Source: a virus. Taken from it: 64,000 bases of DNA. The stretch is taken from the IMG/VR virus record IMGVR_UViG_3300031951_000015, positions 62,001-126,000 of that record; one strand, given 5' to 3'. Under the pieces are notes generated by a model that was given only the letters and a program-made list of their open reading frames with translations, had not been told where the DNA came from and made no database searches. Made by a program: the position numbers and the translations under genes. Positions 14,183-21,662 of this stretch are shown here, piece after piece. Every line of letters begins with the position of its first letter. The stretch's first letter is position 1.

Positions 14183-14506
14183 TCAATCACGAGTGCGCCA
14201 ATCAGTGTCATCTTCATCTCTCTTAAACCAATCGTGTAAGTCATCAGGAGAATCAAAACCACGACGACCAAATCTTTCGTGACCCAATCCACCAATATCT
14301 AATTGATTCATAAAGTCGTCTAAGTCACCTTCTACCATATCTGGATTCTCTGCTCTCCTTCTTGCCTGACGAAGGATTGTTGCAGCACTTCGGTTTGCTT
14401 TGGCGAGTTTTTCACACCAAATCATTTCACTTAATTCAACTGACTCACCTTTTACAATCTTATCACAAATTGATTCAAGTCTGAGTCTGTATTGTGTGGA
14501 AAGCAT
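14183..14506 (-). CDS. Hypothetical protein (107 aa)
   Basis: MLSTQYRLRLESICDKIVKGESVELSEM... has a helical N-terminal half with a basic patch (RQARRRAE) and an acidic C-terminus (KRDEDDTDWRTRD). Not recognised. Confidence 0.7.
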   Translation of the reverse strand: MLSTQYRLRLESICDKIVKGESVELSEMIWCEKLAKANRSAATILRQARRRAENPDMVEGDLDDFMNQLDIGGLGHERFGRRGFDSPDDLHDWFKRDEDDTDWRTRD

Positions 14507-14526
14507 ATTCTAACTCCAGATATGGG

Positions 14527-14760
14527 TTATTTATTTTTGTATTCATCCATTAACTCTTTTGCGAGTTTCATAGACCGACGCCACATAAGATACTTCACAA
14601 TCGGATTTGCAGGATTATGTAATATCCACCACTTTGTCTTTTCATATTGAACTCTTGCAAGTTGAGTGAGCATATAAAACCCTCTTGCGACTGATTGATC
14701 GGTGATAATCAGATATGCGATGCAAAAGAATATGATAAAGTAAATGTATGAGGTACTCAT
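14527..14760 (-). CDS. Small membrane protein (77 aa)
   Basis: The N-terminal membrane segment (residues 4-20, YIYFIIFFCIAYLII) is followed by a basic cytoplasmic helix. ATGA overlap with the downstream end of the upstream gene. Confidence 0.75.
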   Translation of the reverse strand: MSTSYIYFIIFFCIAYLIITDQSVARGFYMLTQLARVQYEKTKWWILHNPANPIVKYLMWRRSMKLAKELMDEYKNK

Positions 14761-14930
14761 TGTCTTAGAGTTTTGAGATATTCTAACACATGCTCACGAA
14801 CAATCATGAGTTCGTTGTAACATTCTTGATTATGAGCACAGTTTCTCAATTCATGATCTGGTTTCAGAACACTCTCTTCAAATAAAGTCAAACCACGATT
14901 CCATTTATCGGATTGAGATTCATTTTGCAT
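14757..14930 (-). CDS. Hypothetical protein (57 aa)
   Basis: Encodes MQNESQSDKWNRGLTLFEESVLK..., helical, with CAHNQEC. It overlaps the gene upstream by 11 bp. Confidence 0.7.
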   Translation of the reverse strand: MQNESQSDKWNRGLTLFEESVLKPDHELRNCAHNQECYNELMIVREHVLEYLKTLRQ

Positions 14931-15090
14931 CTTTTTTAATCACCACAGGGCAGGATGGAATAGTTTCACGAATGAGATTGATAAGTTCTACTTTGATTTC
15001 ATTCGATAACATTTTATGTGTTCGAATTCGATTGATAACATCATGAGCTTGACCGCAGGTGATAATCGTAGTGAGAAACAGAGCAGTCAT
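14920..15090 (-). CDS. Hypothetical protein (56 aa)
   Basis: Encodes MTALFLTTIITCGQAHDVINRIR..., with GGAGAG just upstream of the ATG. Residues 2-12 are hydrophobic and could be a short signal or anchor. Similar small proteins recur in cyanomyoviruses, by recollection only. Confidence 0.7.
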   Translation of the reverse strand: MTALFLTTIITCGQAHDVINRIRTHKMLSNEIKVELINLIRETIPSCPVVIKKDAK

Positions 15091-15111
15091 AGCTCTCTCC
15101 TATTCTCAAAA

Positions 15112-15119
15112 TATTTATT
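15112..15119 (-). promoter_or_regulatory. Late-type promoter
   Basis: AATAAATA on the minus strand, 21 bp before the 14920-15090 start; it overlaps the stop of the next gene. Confidence 0.35.
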
Positions 15120-15321
15120 GACCAAATCCCTTGCTCTTAACCTTTTGTTTATCTTTTACGATGATAACATCTAAAAAATCGGGGATCTGGCAGTTCTGGA
15201 ACCAGAACCCCTGAGCATCCGTCCAATTGTCGAAAAATACCTTTTTGTCATTTTTCAGGACAACTTCATAGGTATGTCTATCATAAGGGACATCAGATGT
15301 GACTTTAAATGTCTGAGTCAT
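15115..15321 (-). CDS. Hypothetical beta-rich protein (68 aa)
   Basis: MTQTFKVTSDVPYDRHTYEVVLKNDKK..., alternating beta pattern with a basic end. ATGA overlap upstream. Unknown. Confidence 0.7.
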   Translation of the reverse strand: MTQTFKVTSDVPYDRHTYEVVLKNDKKVFFDNWTDAQGFWFQNCQIPDFLDVIIVKDKQKVKSKGFGQ

Positions 15322-15539
15322 AGAAATTTGTCCAGTGATGAGACTGATTTGCCGTTCATTGCCTTCTGAATATAAGACTTGGCAGTCTTATAGGTGCTGG
15401 CAGTGTGAACTTGCTGCCCATTGTGAATGATAACAAACTTTTTACCATAAGGAACGGCAGCCCACATGCCATCCTTAGTCACATATCCGTTGGGGTCTCC
15501 TGGTTTAGGATTCAGAATACCTTCATTTTGTATATTCAT
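15318..15539 (-). CDS. Hypothetical protein (73 aa)
   Basis: MNIQNEGILNPKPGDPNGYVTKDGMW... with a basic C-terminal helix (YKTAKSYIQKAM). It follows the methyltransferase gene directly. Unknown. Confidence 0.7.
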   Translation of the reverse strand: MNIQNEGILNPKPGDPNGYVTKDGMWAAVPYGKKFVIIHNGQQVHTASTYKTAKSYIQKAMNGKSVSSLDKFL

Positions 15540-15540
15540 T

Positions 15541-16329
15541 TCAGTTAAAAAATTGATCTAAAGGATTAAAAGATCGGATTCGTTCCATTGCCATATTAAC
15601 ATACTCCTCATGAATTTCAACTCCAAGATACTTCCGTTTCAAATCAATACATGAAATTGCAGTTGTCCCAGATCCCATAAAAGGATCAAGAACTAAATCA
15701 CCAATGTAACTGTAATACTTAATGATACGATCAGACAGTTCTTTTGGATAGGGCGCTAAATGATCTGAATGTGTTTCTGGATTGATCTTCCATACGTTAG
15801 ATCGTTCATAGTCTTCATTGACAAGTGATTGCTCTAATACATCACCATCATAAGATCGAACAACTTTATCAATTAAGAATGGTGCTGGTTTCTGAAATAC
15901 AAAGATAGTCTCAGTTACAATGTTTGGTTTGTATGCAACTGGTTTGCGATGTTGAAAGAATCCACCATTACGATTAATTGATGCACCCTCAGGTTTTAAC
16001 CAGATAATATCATCAATGTATTTCCATCCCATTTGTTCCATTAAAGTAAAAAAATGAAATGGAATTGCAAGACGTTTACTCTCATGTGCCCGTGATTGTC
16101 TTGCCTCAATCACTGGAGAAAGATTTACAACACACATTCTACCTGGTTGAGTGACTCTTAACACTTCAAGAAACACATTTCTCAAGAAGTCAAGATACTC
16201 TTGGTAAGTTGGCCAAGTTGAATATTCTCTGGCGTTATAATATGGAGGAGAGGTGCAAGTAAGATGCACACTCTCACTTTCTATTTCTTTTAAAAGTCGG
16301 GATGAATCTCCCTGTAAGATCTGATCCAT
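15541..16329 (-). CDS. DNA methyltransferase, beta-class (N6-adenine or N4-cytosine)
   Basis: A 262-aa protein. The catalytic motif IV is TSPPYYN (about residues 26-32). The AdoMet-binding FxGxG motif, DPFMGSGTTAIS, comes near the C-terminus, followed by RKYLGVEIHEEYVNMA. This order (IV before I) defines the beta class of amino-methyltransferases. Its 5' end overlaps the upstream HNH gene by 40 bp, so the two are probably translated together. Roles could be protection from host restriction, protection from the neighbouring nuclease, or marking of phage DNA. Confidence 0.85.
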   Translation of the reverse strand: MDQILQGDSSRLLKEIESESVHLTCTSPPYYNAREYSTWPTYQEYLDFLRNVFLEVLRVTQPGRMCVVNLSPVIEARQSRAHESKRLAIPFHFFTLMEQMGWKYIDDIIWLKPEGASINRNGGFFQHRKPVAYKPNIVTETIFVFQKPAPFLIDKVVRSYDGDVLEQSLVNEDYERSNVWKINPETHSDHLAPYPKELSDRIIKYYSYIGDLVLDPFMGSGTTAISCIDLKRKYLGVEIHEEYVNMAMERIRSFNPLDQFFN

Positions 16330-16754
16330 TGAATTTTTCTACTCGATGCTTTGTTACTATCACAATCACCGTTAATTAGTGATTTTCGACCATGACACAG
16401 TTTACAATAAGTTTTAACATTGTCTGGAATATTGTTATGATGATCGCCATCTAGATGGTCAAGATCCAAACTGTTTTCAAATCCAACCCATCCATCTTTA
16501 GGAACTGGACAAGTCCATCCAAGATGTCCATCATGATTTTCACAATATGATTTCTTATGAATTGTAACTCCAGGAATTACTTTACCATTCTTTCGAGCAC
16601 TAGTGCAACGGGAACATTCGGATTTGAAAGACCAATACTTCCATTCTCGCACAAGAACTTTATTATTACAACCATCATTGACACATGTAGGAAGTTCATG
16701 CCCTTCGACAAAGAACTTCTCTTTCATTTGTTTGGAAAGACTCAACATAATCAA
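16290..16754 (-). CDS. HNH-type nuclease with Cys clusters
   Basis: A 154-aa protein with four or more Cys in zinc-like pairs (CVNDGC, CSRC) in the N-terminal half and an HNH-like core, LDLDHLDGDHHNN, then CKLCHGRKSLINGD. The fold resembles HNH or endonuclease VII-type enzymes. It overlaps the methyltransferase gene downstream and starts within an ATGA of a 46-aa gene upstream. It could be a restriction-type partner of the methyltransferase, a homing nuclease or a packaging nuclease. Confidence 0.7.
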   Translation of the reverse strand: MIMLSLSKQMKEKFFVEGHELPTCVNDGCNNKVLVREWKYWSFKSECSRCTSARKNGKVIPGVTIHKKSYCENHDGHLGWTCPVPKDGWVGFENSLDLDHLDGDHHNNIPDNVKTYCKLCHGRKSLINGDCDSNKASSRKIQWIRSYREIHPDF

Positions 16755-16891
16755 AATACAATGTTAGAGGACATTACACGGGCATTTGGATATTGTGCAA
16801 GAGCAACTTGTATTGCTTCTTGACGATTGCGGGCATAACACTCAACATAGAATGTTTGTCCACTAACCATGCAGGTGACACGATGCTTCAT
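16751..16891 (-). CDS. Hypothetical protein (46 aa)
   Basis: The start at MKHRVTCMVSGQTFYVE is chosen because it follows the helicase stop by 7 nt; the longer frame would overlap the helicase by 120 bp. Small alpha/beta protein ending AQYPNARVMSSNIVF. Confidence 0.65.
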   Translation of the reverse strand: MKHRVTCMVSGQTFYVECYARNRQEAIQVALAQYPNARVMSSNIVF

Positions 16892-16898
16892 AATTACC

Positions 16899-18161
16899 TC
16901 AGCGTTTGATGGTGGAGATTGCAGGTTCGCCTTGAACAAAGATCGTCTCAGCGACACTCTGCAAACGTTTGGCAGTTGCGATGCCAACGTTACTATACAC
17001 GGGAACATGAATGAACCCATAGGACTTGTGATAGTCCTTCAACTGTCCAGGCACCAAAGAACCCTCTGAGAGGCGCTTAGAATCGTCTGGATGGAGGCGA
17101 ATCACACGCCCAATGGTCTGTGCCATAGCAATGTAATCCATGTTCCTCATGAGGACGCAGGAGGTCAATCCAGGACAGTTGATACCCTCAGAAAGGATGC
17201 TGTAGTGAAGAATGATGAACTTCTTCTCAGGATCCTTACCCCATGCAGTCAGAGTGTCAAAAAACAGTTCACGGGAAACCTTTTTGTTGTTGATGAATGC
17301 ACCATACTTTGCAGTCACCCACAATACATCATAACCATGTGACTGAACTTCTGTCATAAAATCAGTCTCAGCAAGCATTCGAACCAACACTTTAGTATTG
17401 GGTGCTGCTACCAAAACCTTCTGCATATTGTCCTCATTGAGAATCTTATCCAGAAGAGTCATGCAATCACGCTCTGCTGCATCATCTTTGTCACGAATTG
17501 CATTGATCTGACTCACACAAACCTGAGGAGGAACAATGAAACCACCTTCAACCAATTCAGGTGCAGCAACATTACAAATTACTTGACCATATACAGATCC
17601 ATCATTCATGCCAGGTTTGGAAATAGTAGCAGAATGCTTAGGAGTAGCAGTGAAGAAATAGCAGCGGTTAGCAGTAGCAGAGAAGTGTTTTGTAGCAGGG
17701 AAAAAATGACTCTTAACACTGTTGTGTGCTTCATCAAAGTAAATAGTGTCAATATGAATGTCTGCTTGCTGTAGACGCTGTAGAGAGTTGTAGGTAGTGA
17801 AGATCAGTTTGTGTTTGGGAGCATCAGGATTGAATGCACTAGTCACAATTTGATTCCAATACTGAATCTCAGAGGGTTTTGTAGTGCTAAAATGCCTTGT
17901 TTCCCCCGAATGGATATGAATAACAGATGCATTAGTAACATACTCCAAGAATTCAGCAGACAACTGTTCACTCAAAAGAATACGAGGAGCAACTACAACA
18001 ATAGTTTGAGGATCGCTATTGGAAAACTCTTTGATCGCATCAGCAATCATGGTCAGAGTCTTTCCAGCACCAGTCGGCATGATCAATTGACCAATACGAT
18101 ACTTGAGCATTGCTTCAAGACCGCGTTGCTGGTGAGGACGGAGTTGAATCACAGGGATCAT
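16899..18161 (-). CDS. SF2 DNA/RNA helicase (UvsW-like or related)
   Basis: A 420-aa helicase with motif I PTGAGKT (about residues 28-34), motif II DEAH, motif III-like FFTATP and motif VI QTIGRVIRL. T4 UvsW, which unwinds R-loops and branched DNA and helps switch from origin- to recombination-dependent replication, is the best-known relative in this phage group, but the protein lacks the N-terminal domain of T4 UvsW and could be another SF2 branch. A start six codons upstream is possible. An extended -10 (TGCTATGAT) and a terminator hairpin lie just upstream. Confidence 0.75.
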   Translation of the reverse strand: MIPVIQLRPHQQRGLEAMLKYRIGQLIMPTGAGKTLTMIADAIKEFSNSDPQTIVVVAPRILLSEQLSAEFLEYVTNASVIHIHSGETRHFSTTKPSEIQYWNQIVTSAFNPDAPKHKLIFTTYNSLQRLQQADIHIDTIYFDEAHNSVKSHFFPATKHFSATANRCYFFTATPKHSATISKPGMNDGSVYGQVICNVAAPELVEGGFIVPPQVCVSQINAIRDKDDAAERDCMTLLDKILNEDNMQKVLVAAPNTKVLVRMLAETDFMTEVQSHGYDVLWVTAKYGAFINNKKVSRELFFDTLTAWGKDPEKKFIILHYSILSEGINCPGLTSCVLMRNMDYIAMAQTIGRVIRLHPDDSKRLSEGSLVPGQLKDYHKSYGFIHVPVYSNVGIATAKRLQSVAETIFVQGEPAISTIKR

Positions 18162-18173
18162 TGCGTATGAGAC

Positions 18174-18182
18174 TATCATAGC
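18174..18182 (-). promoter_or_regulatory. Extended -10 promoter for SF2 helicase
   Basis: The minus strand reads TGCTATGAT followed by AGTCTCATACGC, almost the same as downstream of the 8117 promoter. No good -35 is visible, which fits an extended -10 type. Confidence 0.45.
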
Positions 18183-18185
18183 AGA

Positions 18186-18218
18186 AAACCGTCCCTGATG
18201 CGACTCAGTGGACGGTTT
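18186..18218 (-). terminator. Intrinsic terminator after the 18276 gene
   Basis: AAACCGTCC pairs with GGACGGTTT, with an inner CTGA/TCAG extension and a 6-nt loop. On the minus strand it is followed by TTTTC. It separates the late region upstream from the helicase operon. Confidence 0.65.
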
Positions 18219-18275
18219 CCTAAGTGTCCTATGAAGCTTTAGATTCTCATCTTCAACCGGGACAAAGGTAGTCTA

Positions 18276-18608
18276 CTAGGATTGTTGTTTTTTGTCAATA
18301 TCTTCAGCAATTTTTTGAAATTTTGAATCCCAAGTTTCTTTATCAGCATCCCATTTACTTAGTGGGCATGAGTCAAGGATAATTTTTGCCTTTGCAGGAA
18401 CATAGCATCCACATTCTCTGCAACGATTTTCTAATTCATCATACTTATCACAACCTTTGCATGTTTCAATTCTTTGTTTATAAATTTCGTCAGAAACAAA
18501 GAGAATTGCATCACGATTTTGAGTTATGTATTGAACTAATTCCCAAGAAAAATTAGCAAGATTTTTGGTTTGTTCTATAAGAGAAGGATAATTTTTATCT
18601 TCAGACAT
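18276..18608 (-). CDS. Zinc-ribbon hypothetical protein (110 aa)
   Basis: Cys pattern CKGC (residues 50-53), then CRECGC (62-67) and a later Cys (80), consistent with a small zinc ribbon. It lies at the downstream end of the fibre region and has a late-type promoter upstream, so it may belong to the virion or assembly set. Confidence 0.65.
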   Translation of the reverse strand: MSEDKNYPSLIEQTKNLANFSWELVQYITQNRDAILFVSDEIYKQRIETCKGCDKYDELENRCRECGCYVPAKAKIILDSCPLSKWDADKETWDSKFQKIAEDIDKKQQS

Positions 18609-18631
18609 TGTTTTTATATTTCAACTAAAAA

Positions 18632-18639
18632 TATTTATT
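18632..18639 (-). promoter_or_regulatory. Late-type promoter
   Basis: AATAAATA on the minus strand, 23 bp before the 18276-18608 start. Confidence 0.45.
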
Positions 18640-20176
18640 GTGGTTGATAAGATCCCTTTATAGTTGATGCATTTATTGATCCTGATATTGTATAATTTGA
18701 TCCAACAATTGCCGATCCACCATTTCCTGCACCTGTAGCTCCTGTGGTGCCAGATCCAGATGTTGCCCAATCTCCACCAGAACCACCGGATTCTCCATTT
18801 GATCCACGAGTAGCACCACAAGTTGATGGGCTATACGACAAAGTATATTGATCAACAGAGGTTATATAAATTCTTGCATTTGTATCATCTCCACTATTGT
18901 CTCTCAACTTAACACCATTATCTCTAATTAGAACATTTCTTGGATTTCCAGAAATTTGCACCATATATGTCTTTGGAGATACATTAAAAGTATATCTTCT
19001 AATTCCATTTTTAAAATTCCATGAGAATATTTCTGCATACGCTGCAGTATTACCATCACGAACTCTAATCGTATCGTAACATCTACCATTAGTATTTGGA
19101 TTATCATTTGTATCAATTTCCATAGTAATTCGGGCAGATCCACTCCCAGTTACATTTAAGAAAGCATCATCATTATTTTCTGTCCAGTAATATCCGATAG
19201 ATGATAAGGAATATCCAGCACCTGCAGGATCCGAACCAAGACCTCCAGGAGACCCTAATAAAGTTCCATCTTGATTATTATATCCTCTACCATATCCACC
19301 TGTTCCTCCATATCCACCTGCTCCAGCAGTGATTGTTGAATATTGAGTACATCGACGATACTGAGTATTTTTCACACATCGTTCACAACAACCCCAGCAC
19401 CAATCGCAAGTAGATTGACAACAATTCCCACCCCAAGTTCCAGCATCATTATAACCACTACCGCAACCAGGAGCTCCGCCACATCCTTGAGTCGTATATT
19501 CATTATAACAAGATCCTGCGCCTCCAGGAGCACCTTGAGATCCTCTCTCACCTCCACCGCCGCCACCATATACTTGTGCCGATGGTCTTAATAAAACATT
19601 AACATTATTTCCACCGATGGGAGATAACGAAAAAGCGTTTCCACCATTCTCACCTCCAGGATCAGGTGCGCCATTACCAGTTCCACCTCCTCTTCCAGAA
19701 GCACCAAAAATTTGACCAAAAACATCAATTACCAAATTATGTGCAATTGTATTCAATATTGCAGATGGAGTAGAAGTATTTACAGATCCACAGATTCCAT
19801 CAATAAACAAAAATTTTCTAATGTTCTTATTTAAATTATTATTCCAAGATTGATTTGAGATATCAAGATTAAGTTCAGTATCACTTTGAGTAAGATAATA
19901 ATATTTTACTGAATTTCTAAATTGTGATGTTTTCCAATTATTTGATGTTGAAATATTGGCATTTTCGGTAGAATCTGGAACAACTGGGTCTGTATTTGTT
20001 GTACTTATGATTCTTTTTAGTTCTGAAACACTAATTTGACCAGTATCACTATTAAATGTCTCAGTTGTAGAAGAGGTTTGTTTTCTCTGCTGAGCACGAA
20101 AATTAGATCTTAAAGAACTAAAGGAAATAGCACCTGAAGAGTAATAAGGACCAGCTTTTGATACTGTTACTGCCAT
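18635..20176 (-). CDS. Glycine-rich tail fibre tip/adhesin with Cys-rich patch
   Basis: A 513-aa protein. The N-terminal 160 residues (MAVTVSKAGPYYSSGAIS...) are a non-repetitive attachment part. From about residue 165 there are polyglycine segments (GRGGGTGNGAPDPGG, GGGGGE, GAGGYGGTGGYG) as in polyglycine-II adhesins such as gp38 of T-even phages. Between them is an unusual Cys cluster (about residues 225-275, with CC, CDWCWGCC and CERC). A beta-rich insert and a second Gly-rich tail (GSGTTGATGAGNGGS) follow. It sits at the end of the fibre genes, where host-specificity proteins usually lie. Confidence 0.7.
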   Translation of the reverse strand: MAVTVSKAGPYYSSGAISFSSLRSNFRAQQRKQTSSTTETFNSDTGQISVSELKRIISTTNTDPVVPDSTENANISTSNNWKTSQFRNSVKYYYLTQSDTELNLDISNQSWNNNLNKNIRKFLFIDGICGSVNTSTPSAILNTIAHNLVIDVFGQIFGASGRGGGTGNGAPDPGGENGGNAFSLSPIGGNNVNVLLRPSAQVYGGGGGGERGSQGAPGGAGSCYNEYTTQGCGGAPGCGSGYNDAGTWGGNCCQSTCDWCWGCCERCVKNTQYRRCTQYSTITAGAGGYGGTGGYGRGYNNQDGTLLGSPGGLGSDPAGAGYSLSSIGYYWTENNDDAFLNVTGSGSARITMEIDTNDNPNTNGRCYDTIRVRDGNTAAYAEIFSWNFKNGIRRYTFNVSPKTYMVQISGNPRNVLIRDNGVKLRDNSGDDTNARIYITSVDQYTLSYSPSTCGATRGSNGESGGSGGDWATSGSGTTGATGAGNGGSAIVGSNYTISGSINASTIKGSYQPQ

Positions 20177-20193
20177 TACACTGAGTTTTTCCT

Positions 20194-21651
20194 TTATTTA
20201 TGAATGGCGTTTATAATTTCTTTATGTGATATTCTTTGATTTTCTAATTTTTTAATTTTCGTATATTCATAATGTTCTTTTGCAAATTCTAAAATCTGTT
20301 GTTTATTTCTTTTTGAATTTAAGAAATCTCGAATTGCATTTTTATCAAACATATTTAATCCGTTTGAAACTTGAATAAAATTATCAAGTGACCAAACAAA
20401 TTTGGTTGAATTATTGCCTAGATTTTTAGCATCTAAAAACTCGTACTTACATTTTTCCTCAAAATCTCTGACCCATTCAGTTTTATTTTCAGTCATGTAT
20501 TTCCAAAAGTCAGAATCAAATCTATTTGTATTATAATGAAGACAAATAAAATCCACGATGACTTTATAAGCATTTAGGTTTATTTCATTAAATTTTTTTC
20601 TATTATATTCCAAGAAGGTTAAATTTGAATTTAAAGAAATAAAATCTTTAATTTGATTTATGATAATGTGAATACCAGTAGACTCTAGCGGTTCTACAAA
20701 TCCACTTGAAAGACCAATTGCTAAACAATTTCCAACCCATGCTTGATCATAATATCCAGGTTTATAGTAAATAATTTTGTCTGTTTGCAATCTAACTCCA
20801 AATTTTTCTAATAGCCAACAATTATATTTTGTTTTTGCTTCTTCATCTGAAGTAAATCTGGAAGAATAAAGATATCCAGTTCCATATCGATTTCCAATTG
20901 GTATCTGCCATATCCATCCATTATCTGTCGCTTCTGCTAACGTGTAAGATGGCACTTCTTCAAAATCATATGGAATTTGTTGTGGAATTGCTCTGTCAAT
21001 TGGCAAATAATCTGTAATGTCATTCCACTTTACCTTTAAGTTTTTAATTAACATAGAGTTAAATCCAGAGGCATCAATATAAAAATCTGCTTTTACATTT
21101 CCACTATTTTTGAAATCTATACTTTCAATTTGATTATTTTCAATATTAATTTTTTCAGCAATATCATCAATAAAATCAATCTCGTTATTCATCTTTCCAA
21201 AAATATAATTTGAAAATTCTTGTGTATCAATGTGCAGCGCATGACTATAATCAAAAGTTTTTTTTGGTAATGTAGATGTTGCTTCATTATAAAGTAGACC
21301 ACCATTATAGCAATCGTTTAGAATAGAATAGATTGCACTTGATTGATCCGACTCCCCCCAAAAAGAAACTTCTTTAAATCCATGAAAATATTCTGTATTG
21401 GGAATCCAATTTTTAAAATTTATTCCTAATTTTACACTTACATTTAAGTCTCTAATTAAATCTTCAGTTTTTATTCCCAGAGAATTAAGGAATAAATGAA
21501 TAATTGGTGTAGTACTTTCACCAACACCTATATTTTTTCTTTTGGCATCAAAATATAGAGAAACTTGAACTTTATCTCCCCAATATTTTTTAATCATTGA
21601 TGCTGCAATCAATCCAGAGGTTCCTGCCCCCAAAACAATAAATTTTTTCAT
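20194..21651 (-). CDS. Flavin-dependent halogenase (tryptophan halogenase family)
   Basis: A 485-aa protein. It has an FAD-binding GAGTSG (residues 8-13), GVGES (42-46), a Lys at 74 in KLGINF matching the catalytic Lys of PrnA-type halogenases, the halogenase signature WIWQIP (246-251), and EPLEST (320-325) with a Glu matching the second catalytic residue. All hallmarks for activity are present and the length is normal. A flavin reductase partner is not seen nearby. It lies between two fibre genes, so halogenation of a virion protein or a host-surface component is a possibility; the substrate is unknown. Confidence 0.85.
   Translation of the reverse strand: MKKFIVLGAGTSGLIAASMIKKYWGDKVQVSLYFDAKRKNIGVGESTTPIIHLFLNSLGIKTEDLIRDLNVSVKLGINFKNWIPNTEYFHGFKEVSFWGESDQSSAIYSILNDCYNGGLLYNEATSTLPKKTFDYSHALHIDTQEFSNYIFGKMNNEIDFIDDIAEKINIENNQIESIDFKNSGNVKADFYIDASGFNSMLIKNLKVKWNDITDYLPIDRAIPQQIPYDFEEVPSYTLAEATDNGWIWQIPIGNRYGTGYLYSSRFTSDEEAKTKYNCWLLEKFGVRLQTDKIIYYKPGYYDQAWVGNCLAIGLSSGFVEPLESTGIHIIINQIKDFISLNSNLTFLEYNRKKFNEINLNAYKVIVDFICLHYNTNRFDSDFWKYMTENKTEWVRDFEEKCKYEFLDAKNLGNNSTKFVWSLDNFIQVSNGLNMFDKNAIRDFLNSKRNKQQILEFAKEHYEYTKIKKLENQRISHKEIINAIHK
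20196..20203 (-). promoter_or_regulatory. Late-type promoter
   Basis: CATAAATA on the minus strand, 19 bp before the glycine-rich fibre gene start, inside the 3' end of the halogenase gene. Confidence 0.5.
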
Positions 21652-21662
21652 AAAATTATAAA

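Noticed and set aside
19343-19591. Ser/Thr-rich plus-strand ORF opposite the fibre tip
   Set aside because: Shadow frame of the glycine- and cysteine-rich minus-strand gene.
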